Below, one piece after another: positions 7,427 through 14,469 of a stretch of DNA of 37,588 nucleotides. The position numbers and the translations under genes are program-made. The number at the start of each line of letters is the position of its first letter. The first letter of the stretch is position 1. Source of the stretch: a virus; the IMG/VR virus record IMGVR_UViG_3300047310_000500, positions 1-37,588 of that record. One strand, 5' to 3'. The notes below the pieces were generated by a model. It saw nothing but the letters and a program-made list of their open reading frames with translations, ran no database searches and was not told where the DNA came from.

Positions 7427-8970
7427 TGACTACTCCTTGCGGTACTGATACTAAGCTGATGCTCCATAATACTTTTGAGCGCCAAATTATTTGTTCCACG
7501 TGGAACATACTGGTTTTGCACAGTCTTATCAATCAAACTTATCTTAATGGCGTCATATAAAGTATCAGCTATGTCATCATGTCTATGTGAGTCGTTAGCC
7601 GTTATCTTCCCCATATGCTCAATGAACATCTCCGTATGTTTCGCACCACGTCTGAGCGATATTAACTTTTTGGCTACGTAAGGCTGGATATTCATGAAAC
7701 GTGCAGTCTTACTACCCGAAATCCTGCTTCTATCTATATCACGCACTGACAGTCCACGCATATCGCTTAGACAGGAAAGTAAAGTGACACCAGTTGACTT
7801 CTTCTCTATAGCGACAAACTGTGGCCTCGATTTGTGCATATTACATTCAGAGTAAAAAGAAATAAACTCGCTTCGCAAGTGTTTGGGTTCTACTCTAATC
7901 TGCAAGCAGTCTATACAGTGGAGAGCAAAGTCGTCTATTGTATCTCCCGAATGCGAGTTTAACTTGTATAATCCCCAAAAGCTAAAGACCGTCGCATCGT
8001 TGTACGTCTTATCTGTCTCAGCTGTATCAGCCGTTATGAAAGTAGCAAAGAAGTCAGGATCTTCATCGAGAAGAACAAAGTCATCTTTCTTGAAGATACC
8101 ACCTCCAGCGGGCTGAGGATTTTGCTGATATTGTGCGCAAAATTCGTACTCGCTATGCTTTTCCATGAGCTTATATGCAGCAAGCGTTCGTATAGCTGGA
8201 TCTAAAACGTTGCCGGCATCATCTATACCTTTTAGTACTACTTGATCCCATACATGACCGTCACCAGCTCTTTTAAAGAAGGCTGCGATATCGTCTTCAT
8301 GTAGGCACTGGCCAAGAAAGATCTGTGGAACTTTTGGGCCCCGCACGCGCGGCGCCATTGTCTGCTTGTAATTATTTATTATACCAATTCGCATATTATC
8401 ACTAAAAACTTCATCCGGTTTGTGCATATCATCCATGATTAGGCCGCCGGAGAAGCGATCACTTCCAGGAAACCCCGCATTCTTTCCAGTAACTGCACCC
8501 GCAGATCCATATGCCTTTAGTGTGCCGCCGTGGTTAGTCTTGAAGTCATCCTTAGCAGAGGAATCCGCGCTTACTTCTACGCCAAAGAACTTTCGATACA
8601 TAGGATGCGATATGATTCCGCGCACTTCCGAAGTGTTTCTTGAGGCTTCATCGTGAGAGTAAGAGACATATAGGAAGTTGCAGTCAGGATAGTGCGCCCA
8701 TGCCCAGGCTATAAAGTACACCAGCATGGTGCTCTTACCATGCCCAGGAGGCACATTGATGACCAAGCGCGTTGATTCTAAATGGAAAATTCTGGTTAGT
8801 TGACGACAGATGGAGATATGATGCGATTCTCTACCGATCGGCTGACTTACTCTAAAGTCTCTGCCTGTGTGAGCTTTATAGAAAGTACGGATGAAGTAAA
8901 GTAGTGAGCCAAGTAGCTTGGCTTTTTCGGTAGCAAGATCAGTATCTTTTTCAATGCCGGTTATGATCAT
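7414..8970 (-). CDS. Terminase large subunit (518 aa)
   Basis: The DNA-packaging motor and nuclease. The N-terminal ATPase has Walker A PPGHGKST at residues 74-81, a motif YVSYSHDEASR near 101, Walker B LIMDD at 177-181, and a probable coupling segment around PQIFLGQCLHEDD. The C-terminal RNase H-like nuclease starts near FITADTAETDKT with Asp314 as a likely metal ligand, and a late acidic cluster RHDDIADTLYDA supplies another. It pumps DNA through the portal encoded immediately downstream. The length is normal for headful-type terminases. Confidence 0.95.
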   Translation of the reverse strand: MIITGIEKDTDLATEKAKLLGSLLYFIRTFYKAHTGRDFRVSQPIGRESHHISICRQLTRIFHLESTRLVINVPPGHGKSTMLVYFIAWAWAHYPDCNFLYVSYSHDEASRNTSEVRGIISHPMYRKFFGVEVSADSSAKDDFKTNHGGTLKAYGSAGAVTGKNAGFPGSDRFSGGLIMDDMHKPDEVFSDNMRIGIINNYKQTMAPRVRGPKVPQIFLGQCLHEDDIAAFFKRAGDGHVWDQVVLKGIDDAGNVLDPAIRTLAAYKLMEKHSEYEFCAQYQQNPQPAGGGIFKKDDFVLLDEDPDFFATFITADTAETDKTYNDATVFSFWGLYKLNSHSGDTIDDFALHCIDCLQIRVEPKHLRSEFISFYSECNMHKSRPQFVAIEKKSTGVTLLSCLSDMRGLSVRDIDRSRISGSKTARFMNIQPYVAKKLISLRRGAKHTEMFIEHMGKITANDSHRHDDIADTLYDAIKISLIDKTVQNQYVPRGTNNLALKSIMEHQLSISTARSSQWQR

Positions 8971-8979
8971 ATCTTCGTC

Positions 8980-9327
8980 TTAGAGTTTTGTGCTATCTCC
9001 GTTGATCATACTATCTACAAGATCGTGAATCTCTTTTAATTTCTCTTTTCGCTCCGCTTCTCCACTAGGTACTTGATAAAGATCATAAATCTCTTTCTCT
9101 GGAGGAACTGCGGCAACAAGCGATTGTAGATATTCTATAAGCTGCGGAAGCGCCTCGTATGACAGTGAATAAGCAGTGTAAGAGGGCACGGCATTGTAGT
9201 CAATTAGCTTAATAGCTACTGAAGAAACCATACGGGGAACGTTCTCTTCGACCTCTTCAGTAAAGTGCAGTTCAGGCTTGAGATCAAATCCTCGTACAAT
9301 TCCGATTACCAAATTTTTAGTAGTCAT
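8980..9327 (-). CDS. Unknown protein in packaging cluster (115 aa)
   Basis: An acidic mixed protein beginning MTTKNLVIGIVRGFDLKPEL. The middle contains a beta-rich stretch and the C-terminal 40 residues are charged and helical. It starts at an ATGA overlap with the preceding 45-aa gene and ends 9 bases before the terminase start region, so it is part of the terminase transcript. I do not recognise a family; a packaging accessory role is possible from position alone. Confidence 0.75.
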   Translation of the reverse strand: MTTKNLVIGIVRGFDLKPELHFTEEVEENVPRMVSSVAIKLIDYNAVPSYTAYSLSYEALPQLIEYLQSLVAAVPPEKEIYDLYQVPSGEAERKEKLKEIHDLVDSMINGDSTKL

Positions 9328-9461
9328 TTGGTAGTCTCTTCTTCATCAATTTCATCGATTTTATTAAGCTCATCTTCACCAAGCTCGTCGAGTTTATCCT
9401 GAAGTCCACTTATCAGCAGACGGGCGAACCCTGGATCTCCCACACCTAAAACTCTTGTCAT
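9324..9461 (-). CDS. Small acidic protein (45 aa)
   Basis: It reads MTRVLGVGDPGFARLL, then a strongly acidic tail with many Glu and Asp. Its ATG overlaps the stop of the upstream gene and its stop overlaps the start of the downstream gene (ATGA at both ends), a compact coupled arrangement that supports real translation. Function unknown. Confidence 0.65.
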   Translation of the reverse strand: MTRVLGVGDPGFARLLISGLQDKLDELGEDELNKIDEIDEEETTK

Positions 9462-9877
9462 AATCTCTCCTTTTTAGAGTAATCATTTACGATCTTATAT
9501 GAAGCGATGATATTTTGGCGCTCTATCTCAGTGTATATGCTCGGATCTATAGAGAAGTCTTTTCCATCCGTCAGAAAGATATTTCCGCTAGGCTTACCTA
9601 CTAATGGCTTTTTAGCAGATATTTCCACTATTTCGTATGCAGTAAGATACTTTTTATAGTCAGATAGTGCAGTCTTTATGACTTTATAAAACTCGGCCAC
9701 TTCTCGTAAGGCTTTCTCGGTAGCAAGATCTCGAGGTATGTGGGATAGGTCGATAGACGTCTTTAGGCGCGCTACTTCTTTCTCTGCATAGTCTCCCTTC
9801 TCGCTAAGGATATAAAAGCCTGTAGCATCTCGTCCCACCTTTATATCGAAATCACCACTTTTCGGATCAATACTCAT
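9458..9877 (-). CDS. Unknown protein next to small terminase (139 aa)
   Basis: A mixed alpha/beta protein starting MSIDPKSGDFDIKVGRD, with GGAG before the ATG. It overlaps the small-terminase candidate by 11 bp and the 45-aa gene by 4 bp. The first 30 residues look like beta strands and the rest is helical. No recognisable catalytic motif is seen. A role in packaging or head assembly is suggested only by its neighbours. Confidence 0.75.
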   Translation of the reverse strand: MSIDPKSGDFDIKVGRDATGFYILSEKGDYAEKEVARLKTSIDLSHIPRDLATEKALREVAEFYKVIKTALSDYKKYLTAYEIVEISAKKPLVGKPSGNIFLTDGKDFSIDPSIYTEIERQNIIASYKIVNDYSKKERL

Positions 9878-10181
9878 TCCTATGCTCCAATATCAAGGAA
9901 GCCATAAATTCTTTGATGCCAGCCAAGCCATCTGCAACTTGATCAGACTTGACATCGATGGCCTTCAGATCAGGGTATGCTTTGTCCAAAAGATCCTTCG
10001 TGGCTGACTTGCGCACTTTGATATCATGATCTTCGCACATAGCTATATCTATGAGAGCCTTGACGGGGTTAAAGCCGGCTGCGACCAGCTGCTCCTGTAC
10101 GCTCTTATATAAGGTGCGCTTGTCAGGAACTCCTTTTGGCCTACCCAAAAGATTACCAGATACTCCTTTTACGCCTCCCAT
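9867..10181 (-). CDS. Probable terminase small subunit (104 aa)
   Basis: The N-terminus VSGNLLGRPKGVPDKRT is the GNPxGRPKG-type basic motif frequent in phage terminase small subunits and neighbouring DNA-binding proteins. It is followed by helices (LYKSVQEQLVAAGFNP and DIKVRKSATKDLLDKAYP) as expected of a DNA-recognition domain. The position, three genes upstream of the large terminase, fits. The small subunit would recognise the packaging site. Family membership rests on motif and order. Confidence 0.65.
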   Translation of the reverse strand: MGGVKGVSGNLLGRPKGVPDKRTLYKSVQEQLVAAGFNPVKALIDIAMCEDHDIKVRKSATKDLLDKAYPDLKAIDVKSDQVADGLAGIKEFMASLILEHRNEY

Positions 10182-10217
10182 CTATCACTCCCATCATGTG
10201 ATATTTTGTGATCTATT

Positions 10218-10415
10218 TCATATCTCATTTTCAATATTTTGATTCCCTGCCCAATCTTTTCGCTTCTTTCGTATCTTTCGGATCGGATTATCGGAAAAAG
10301 CTGACTCTGCTTTCTCGATAGCTTCCTTTATATACACATCTGGGCACAAGCATCGAGTCTTCATGCCGCCCATGATAAAGCTCTTGCTATCCTTGCACCT
10401 TTCGCACTTTGTCAT
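10218..10415 (-). CDS. Small zinc-finger-like protein (65 aa)
   Basis: Residues 4-24 contain CERC and CLC, four cysteines that could bind one zinc ion. The C-terminal half is basic (RKIRKKRKDW). It may bind nucleic acid. It lies in the minus-strand packaging transcript between the Cys-Lys repeat peptide and the small terminase. I recognise no named family. Confidence 0.7.
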   Translation of the reverse strand: MTKCERCKDSKSFIMGGMKTRCLCPDVYIKEAIEKAESAFSDNPIRKIRKKRKDWAGNQNIENEI

Positions 10416-10424
10416 GTCTTTTCC

Positions 10425-10580
10425 CTACTTCTTGCCTTTACAAGAGCTTTTCCCCTTACAGGAGCTTTTACCTTTGCACGAGCTCTTGCTCTTTTCCTTC
10501 TTCACTGCTTCACATGAAAGTACTTCTGTAGTGATAGTGCCTTTTATAAGCTCTTGTATAGTCTTCTCGATAGTAGTCAT
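10425..10580 (-). CDS. Peptide with triple SSCKGK repeat (51 aa)
   Basis: A 30-residue mixed N-terminal part is followed by a tail with three consecutive SSCKGK hexapeptides and a final Lys. The tail is encoded by an 18-bp repeat whose copies differ at synonymous positions, which suggests selection on the protein. A GGAG site precedes the ATG. This is the first gene of the minus-strand packaging block. Regular Cys-Lys spacing could bind metal or nucleic acid. I know of no matching family. Confidence 0.6.
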   Translation of the reverse strand: MTTIEKTIQELIKGTITTEVLSCEAVKKEKSKSSCKGKSSCKGKSSCKGKK

Positions 10581-10706
10581 GAGTGCTCCGCAGGTAGGAA
10601 GGAAAGAAATTTTTCAGATTGTGCCACTATTATTCATATCAATCAATAATTTCCCATTTAAATCGCGCCAATAATCATATTTCTAAGAATAATTCACACA
10701 AGGCAC

Positions 10707-10735
10707 TTGCGCAAGTCTCCTGCGTGATCTATACT
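10707..10735 (+). promoter_or_regulatory. Strong candidate early promoter
   Basis: TTGCGC (10707-10712) and TATACT (10730-10735) are separated by exactly 17 bp, a good sigma70-type match. The expected start is near 10742, about 45 bp before the first gene of the plus-strand early operon. The divergent minus-strand packaging operon begins on the other side at 10580. Confidence 0.65.
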
Positions 10736-10742
10736 ACTTTCA

Positions 10743-10762
10743 CTGAGTCACTGATGACTCAG
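10743..10762. promoter_or_regulatory. Perfect palindrome at the early transcription start
   Basis: CTGAGTCA (10743-10750), spacer CTGA, TGACTCAG (10755-10762). Its position at about +2 to +21 of the candidate promoter suits an operator for a dimeric regulator. It could instead form a leader hairpin in the mRNA. No dedicated repressor gene lies adjacent. Confidence 0.5.
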
Positions 10763-10788
10763 CAACTTGGATAAACGGAGAGAATGCT

Positions 10789-11034
10789 ATGACTACAAGA
10801 TACTGGAAGGATGATGGGAGCGTAGTAGGAGAGATGGTTGACTATTCCCTAGATGAGGCTAAAAATTTTATATCTACAGTGAGACCGTATTACCAGTCAG
10901 CTATACAGGCTGCTGAACATCTTTTACATATAATGGAGGGAACAGCTCTCTCGCCAGATCAAATCTGGGCTGACCGATCTTTCTGGTCCTATATGGATGA
11001 GTTAGGCTATGACTATAGCGCAGAGAATCTTTGA
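10789..11034 (+). CDS. First early-operon protein, unknown (81 aa)
   Basis: An acidic, aromatic-rich protein (MTTRYWKDDGSVVGEMVDYS). CGGAGAG lies at the right distance before the ATG. As the first gene after a strong promoter, it is probably made early in infection and may act on host functions. No family is recognised and no membrane segment is seen. Confidence 0.75.
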   Translation: MTTRYWKDDGSVVGEMVDYSLDEAKNFISTVRPYYQSAIQAAEHLLHIMEGTALSPDQIWADRSFWSYMDELGYDYSAENL

Positions 11035-11095
11035 CTATAACTAGAATTGTAAATTAATAGAATATTTTAATTAAATTTTTAACGAGGATATTAAA

Positions 11096-11212
11096 ATGGA
11101 AGATTTTACTACTGAAATAACTCACCTGGAAGAACTAGGAATATCACAGAAAGATTTAGCAGCATTCAAATATTGGGAAATGAATACGGAACAGACAGGA
11201 GAAATTCTATGA
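11096..11212 (+). CDS. Very small acidic protein (38 aa)
   Basis: It begins MEDFTTEITHLEELGISQKD and is predicted helical. It has an ACGAGG ribosome site, and its stop overlaps the next ATG (ATGA), which supports coupled translation. Function unknown. Confidence 0.55.
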   Translation: MEDFTTEITHLEELGISQKDLAAFKYWEMNTEQTGEIL

Positions 11213-11364
11213 ATAATTTTGATTTTGAAGAATACGCGCTACTTAGTAAAAATCTTAACGAATTCCTTGATAAATCTTCTAGTCAAAGAAAAATGCGTGA
11301 TAAAGAGCACGAAAAACTTTGGGCGAAAATGAGTGAATGGGAAAATTTTAAAATTAGAAGCTAA
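11209..11364 (+). CDS. Small charged helical protein (51 aa)
   Basis: The start at 11209 was chosen because its ATG overlaps the previous stop and AGGAG lies just upstream; an in-frame ATG at 11173 has no such support. It starts MNNFDFEEYALLSKNLNEF and ends in a charged helix with Trp residues. Function unknown. Confidence 0.65.
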   Translation: MNNFDFEEYALLSKNLNEFLDKSSSQRKMRDKEHEKLWAKMSEWENFKIRS

Positions 11365-11366
11365 AA

Positions 11367-11410
11367 GGTAGCCGTCAACTACCCGCCTGCCAGAGCGTAT
11401 CTGGCCTTAT
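11367..11410 (+). promoter_or_regulatory. Double hairpin between early genes
   Basis: Two adjacent stem-loops: GGTAG (11367-11371) with CTACC (11379-11383), and GCCAGA (11389-11394) with TCTGGC (11400-11405), the latter followed by CTTATTT. Located between two tiny early genes, this could be a weak terminator, a processing site or a translational control element. Confidence 0.5.
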
Positions 11411-11425
11411 TTAGAAGGACACAAT

Positions 11426-11611
11426 ATGACAAAGGAAGAGATTAATATGATAAAACCTTTTATAAAGAAAGATGGAAGATATGTTGTAAATAAAAAATTT
11501 TCTGATCTTTCTGAAGAAGATCAAATTTTATATTACAGACTTCAGCTAAAACAGGCGAAAGAATTTGCAGCCGAATGTCTAGCTAATCATCACTCTATTA
11601 TAGAGGAATAA
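11426..11611 (+). CDS. Small early protein, unknown (61 aa)
   Basis: Begins MTKEEINMIKPFIKKDGRY and is mostly helical and charged. AGAAGGA precedes the ATG. It follows the double-hairpin spacer and precedes the paralogous pair at 11625 and 11813, with which it shares only the MTK start. Function unknown. Confidence 0.7.
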   Translation: MTKEEINMIKPFIKKDGRYVVNKKFSDLSEEDQILYYRLQLKQAKEFAAECLANHHSIIEE

Positions 11612-11624
11612 AAGGAGATTATTA

Positions 11625-11816
11625 ATGACGAAAACTGAAAGAGAGATGATAGCTCTTGATATAGAGATAGACATACAAAAATTCAGAGACACCATGAAAC
11701 TATGGGATATAACTGCCGACGAAAATTTCTTATCGCTATCTCTTTTAATTGCGGTTCTAACCCGAAATATTGAAAGACTTGAATCTTTGCATTCTGAAAA
11801 GGAGGAGATTTTATGA
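11625..11816 (+). CDS. Early protein, first of a tandem paralogous pair (63 aa)
   Basis: It starts MTKTEREMIALDIEIDIQK and ends RNIERLESLHSEKEEIL. The next gene has the same start (MTKTERELIA), the same length and the same end (SIKRLESLRSEKEEK), so the two arose by gene duplication. Both look like helical hairpins with coiled-coil spacing. GGAG precedes the ATG, and the stop overlaps the next start. Confidence 0.75.
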   Translation: MTKTEREMIALDIEIDIQKFRDTMKLWDITADENFLSLSLLIAVLTRNIERLESLHSEKEEIL

Positions 11817-12001
11817 CAAAAACTGAAAGAGAGCTGATTGCGCGTGAGATAGATAGCGACAATAGATGTATTAGCGACATGCTAAAAATATTTGACATTA
11901 TCAGCGATAAAAATGAGTTAGCCATTTCACTCATAACAGAAATTTTGCAAAAAAGCATAAAAAGACTTGAATCTTTGCGTTCTGAAAAGGAGGAGAAATG
12001 A
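11813..12001 (+). CDS. Early protein, second of a tandem paralogous pair (62 aa)
   Basis: A paralog of the preceding gene, with conserved ends and a diverged middle (DSDNRCISDMLKIFDIISDK). The ATGA overlap and an AAAGGAGGAG ribosome site inside the upstream gene show coupling. The two may form a heterodimer. Function unknown. Confidence 0.75.
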   Translation: MTKTERELIAREIDSDNRCISDMLKIFDIISDKNELAISLITEILQKSIKRLESLRSEKEEK

Positions 12002-12002
12002 A

Positions 12003-12182
12003 ATGACAGAAGAAGATATCAGAAAAAATTATTATGAAGAAATTCTTCCCACTTTCTCTTCCCTCCATATATCACAAAAAATTAGGCTTGAAAAGGATGG
12101 ATGGCGTGTTATATGCAATCCAACTTTCGAGCAATATGCGTCACCGGTAAAATCATATTATTGCAGTGAAATTTTAAAATAA
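12003..12182 (+). CDS. Small early protein, unknown (59 aa)
   Basis: The start at 12003 (MTEEDIRKNYYEEIL) was chosen because AAAGGAGGAG lies just upstream; an in-frame ATG at 11967 lies inside the previous gene. The N-terminal half is helical and acidic and the C-terminal half has aromatic residues and two cysteines. Function unknown. Confidence 0.65.
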   Translation: MTEEDIRKNYYEEILPTFSSLHISQKIRLEKDGWRVICNPTFEQYASPVKSYYCSEILK

Positions 12183-12192
12183 GGAGGATGAA

Positions 12193-12414
12193 ATGATAAT
12201 AACTGAGCGCATTAATTATATTAAAAAAAGTATAGAGGAAAATATTGAAGGCGTAGCACAGGTTCATAGTGCGGAAATGATTATTACCTACAATATTCCC
12301 CTTAAAGTTGAATTGGATCATCTAGAAAAAGGTATTACCCCCGAAGTAACAGATTTTCAGTTCTTATATGAGGGTAAATGGTACCGATTAGTCGAAGTCG
12401 AAGAAGAAAAGTAA
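12193..12414 (+). CDS. Small early protein, unknown (73 aa)
   Basis: Begins MIITERINYIKKSIEENIEG. The second half looks beta-rich (DFQFLYEGKWYRLVEVEEE). A strong AAGGAGG site precedes the ATG. It is part of the tightly packed early operon. No family recognised. Confidence 0.7.
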   Translation: MIITERINYIKKSIEENIEGVAQVHSAEMIITYNIPLKVELDHLEKGITPEVTDFQFLYEGKWYRLVEVEEEK

Positions 12415-12443
12415 ATTTAACCACACTCAAGGAGGAGTAAAAA

Positions 12444-12599
12444 ATGAAGTTATTTAAACGGATAGATTTTGATTGGCTGTTAGTAGGGGTATCGATAGCA
12501 TCGATTGTGGCAGTTTACTTTATAGTAACCAACTCTGAGCGCGGAGAAGAAATAGCTATACAGCAGTGTGAGATACTTTTTGAGAGAATGGAGGATTAA
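12444..12599 (+). CDS. Small single-pass membrane protein (51 aa)
   Basis: MKLFKRIDFDW is followed by about 20 hydrophobic residues (LLVGVSIASIVAVYFIV) and a polar acidic tail. The basic N-terminus suggests an N-in topology. AAGGAGGAG precedes the ATG. Small early membrane proteins of phages often affect the host envelope or superinfection, but nothing specific is shown here. Confidence 0.65.
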   Translation: MKLFKRIDFDWLLVGVSIASIVAVYFIVTNSERGEEIAIQQCEILFERMED

Positions 12600-12603
12600 G
12601 ATA

Positions 12604-12804
12604 ATGAACATATTGGACTTTACTAATATATGCATGTGGGCACAAGATTCAGGATGGGACGAAAACTTGCGATATAATTGTGAGATAGGTGCGCATTATG
12701 TAGTAGCAAATACTTTTTTGCATATGGTGGGCAATTCCTACGTGATAACTGACCAAGATGAAAATACCACCACAATTTGTATAACAGGAGATAAACATGA
12801 ATGA
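12604..12804 (+). CDS. Small early protein, unknown (66 aa)
   Basis: The start at 12604 (MNILDFTNICMWAQDSGWDE) follows a GGAGG site at the end of the upstream gene; a farther upstream start at 12568 would overlap that gene. It contains several Trp and Cys residues and probable beta strands. Function unknown. Confidence 0.65.
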   Translation: MNILDFTNICMWAQDSGWDENLRYNCEIGAHYVVANTFLHMVGNSYVITDQDENTTTICITGDKHE

Positions 12805-13021
12805 ACAAGAGATATCAATAGATATTGATCGGCAAGATCTAGAGCAATTAGAGCTATGGAAAAATAGGATAGAAACTGAAATTAGATTTCTTAATGGCAT
12901 CGAACAGCGTTTATACAAGCTAGTCTTGCGTCAAACTGACTGGGTTACCTTAATAGCATCTTTAATTGCTATTGGCTTAGCATCAATTTTGCTAATAATA
13001 GTTTGTATGGAACATATTTAA
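12797..13021 (+). CDS. Coiled-coil plus C-terminal membrane anchor protein (74 aa)
   Basis: Residues 8-45 are charged and helical with heptad spacing (DRQDLEQLELWKNRIETEI). Residues about 50-71 are a hydrophobic span (LIASLIAIGLASILLIIVC). This resembles a small tail-anchored membrane protein. Its start overlaps the upstream gene by 8 bp, and AGGAG precedes the ATG. Function unknown. Confidence 0.7.
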   Translation: MNEQEISIDIDRQDLEQLELWKNRIETEIRFLNGIEQRLYKLVLRQTDWVTLIASLIAIGLASILLIIVCMEHI

Positions 13022-13045
13022 TTATTAAGAGAATGGAGAATTAAC

Positions 13046-13177
13046 GTGAAGTATGAGAAATATTTTAATACACAATCCTTGATCTGTATATTTTCAATAA
13101 GTATACCATTACTAACTATTATTACTATTGTTTTGTTATTAATTTTATTTATTACAGGAGGATGCACGAATGCCTAA
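13046..13177 (+). CDS. Tiny hydrophobic protein, GTG start (43 aa)
   Basis: A GTG codon with GGAG upstream opens a 43-codon frame in which residues 12-38 are almost all hydrophobic. It ends at the start of the next gene, whose AGGAGG ribosome site it encodes. It may be a small membrane peptide or simply a coupling leader. The terminal GGCTNA looks like a weak lipobox but has almost nothing after the cysteine. Confidence 0.4.
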   Translation: MKYEKYFNTQSLICIFSISIPLLTIITIVLLLILFITGGCTNA

Positions 13178-13544
13178 AAAAACCATAAATGAGATTATTG
13201 ATGAACCTTTAAGAGTTAAAGCTCATGTGAGCAGAGATGGACTTACAATTTCGCATTTATTCCATACTACTGAAGAGTTTGTGCAAAGACTAGCAGAATT
13301 ATCGCGAGAAGATTTGCCGAAATGCGAAGAAGAAATGATGTCGATGAGTATAGAGGATTTATGGGATATCGCATATCTAATCAAGTACTATTATAAAGAT
13401 GAACTTCCGGGGGAAGAGGAACTAGAATATTTTCTAGTTGATGAATTTAAGAAAGTATTTACCCTAAAATTACTCCTCGATAACTTCATTAAAAAATCCA
13501 ACAGAAATAGGCGAAAATATGCGAAAACTTCAAGAGATAAATAA
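13170..13544 (+). CDS. Early protein, unknown (124 aa)
   Basis: An acidic helical protein beginning MPKKTINEIIDEPLRVKAHV with a basic C-terminal tail (KKSNRNRRKYAKTSRDK). AGGAGG precedes the ATG. It overlaps the following helix-turn-helix gene by 26 bp. The basic tail could contact nucleic acid. No family recognised. Confidence 0.75.
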   Translation: MPKKTINEIIDEPLRVKAHVSRDGLTISHLFHTTEEFVQRLAELSREDLPKCEEEMMSMSIEDLWDIAYLIKYYYKDELPGEEELEYFLVDEFKKVFTLKLLLDNFIKKSNRNRRKYAKTSRDK

Positions 13545-13740
13545 GGAACTCTCACACTATCTTACTATAGATAAGATATGTGAGCTATATCCTGACTTTA
13601 CAAAATGGTCGATCGAATATCATATTCGCAATAAAGATCGGAACGGCCTAGATCAATATCTTGTAAAGATAGGAGGTCAGTTCTATATCGACAAAGTTGA
13701 CTTTGATGAGTGGATAAAGACATACTTCGAGGAATGTTAA
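13519..13740 (+). CDS. Small helix-turn-helix DNA-binding protein (73 aa)
   Basis: LTIDKICELYPDFTKWSIEYHI followed by GGQFYIDKVDFDEWI has the layout of an excisionase/MerR-type winged helix: a helix-turn-helix, then a short wing, then a helix with Trp. It is likely to bind DNA and could regulate early genes or act at the palindromes in this genome. There is no integrase, so a recombination-directionality role is unlikely. Confidence 0.6.
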   Translation: MRKLQEINKELSHYLTIDKICELYPDFTKWSIEYHIRNKDRNGLDQYLVKIGGQFYIDKVDFDEWIKTYFEEC

Positions 13741-13758
13741 TCATATAGGAGTACGGAT

Positions 13759-13860
13759 ATGACCATAATTCTATACATTTGCTTAATATTATCGCCATTT
13801 AATCTAGAATATTCAATAGAAATACCTGACGTTTATAATGACATTGTATATTTTGCATAG
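13759..13860 (+). CDS. Possible tiny protein (33 aa)
   Basis: A 33-codon frame (MTIILYICLILSPFNLEYS) with an ATAGGAG ribosome site fills the gap between two genes. The first 13 residues are hydrophobic. The short length means it could be chance. Confidence 0.35.
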   Translation: MTIILYICLILSPFNLEYSIEIPDVYNDIVYFA

Positions 13861-13874
13861 CTTAAAGGATAATT

Positions 13875-14090
13875 ATGAAAAGTCATACCTTTATAAACAA
13901 AATCACGGAGATATTCTCCAATATAGATGAGGGAGAAATTATATCTTTTCATTTGATTGGTAAGAGTATATTTCCTTGCCATTCCAATGGGAATATACCG
14001 TATTTAGATATCAAACCACACAATTTAACAGTATATATGGAAGATAATGAAATATATATAGAGGGAAAGGAAAATCATGAAAGAACTTAA
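13875..14090 (+). CDS. Small early protein, unknown (71 aa)
   Basis: MKSHTFINKITEIFSNIDEG starts a mixed protein with a beta-rich C-terminal half (HNLTVYMEDNEIYIEGKE). AAAGGA precedes the ATG. The end overlaps the next gene by 14 bp. Function unknown. Confidence 0.65.
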   Translation: MKSHTFINKITEIFSNIDEGEIISFHLIGKSIFPCHSNGNIPYLDIKPHNLTVYMEDNEIYIEGKENHERT

Positions 14091-14469
14091 TTTACATATT
14101 TCAGGAACAGCGGGAAATAACAATGATAAGTTAGTATTAAAAGACATGGTAATTAAATATGATTATATTACAGCTTTTGTTTTTAGTGGGATAACTGAAG
14201 ATAATGGGGCATTTAAGGCGGGTGATGTGCTAATCATTGACGAGATTTTTGAATGCAAGCTCAAAGAGAGTGTTGATGCAATAAATGGAATAGCTACAGT
14301 TTCAATTTATCCTGATCTTCCAATTGACCCTAAGGGTAAGGAGTTATTTTACGTTGGTACACTACCAACTGAATATGATACATTCCGCGTACTCCCTGAT
14401 CATAGGGTAGGTATTGTTTGGCCAGATCACATGCAACAAGATCCACTACCTATGCCGCCTAATCCTTAG
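14077..14469 (+). CDS. Last gene of the first early operon, unknown (130 aa)
   Basis: A beta-rich protein with an AFKAGDVLIIDEIFECKL segment and a proline-rich end (PLPMPPNP). It overlaps the preceding gene and ends convergent to the alpha-CTD-like gene with an 11-bp overlap. GGGAAAGG lies before the ATG. No convincing match to a known fold. Confidence 0.75.
   Translation: MKELNLHISGTAGNNNDKLVLKDMVIKYDYITAFVFSGITEDNGAFKAGDVLIIDEIFECKLKESVDAINGIATVSIYPDLPIDPKGKELFYVGTLPTEYDTFRVLPDHRVGIVWPDHMQQDPLPMPPNP

Noticed and set aside
11367-11410. Remnant of an IS200/IS605 end (GTCAACTACCCGCC resemblance)
   Set aside because: Only a short stretch is similar from memory, with no transposase or TnpB fragment nearby.
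13046-13177. Possible lysis lipoprotein (lipobox-like GGC at the end)
   Set aside because: Only three residues would follow the cysteine, and the GGAGGATGC bases that create it are the ribosome site of the next gene.
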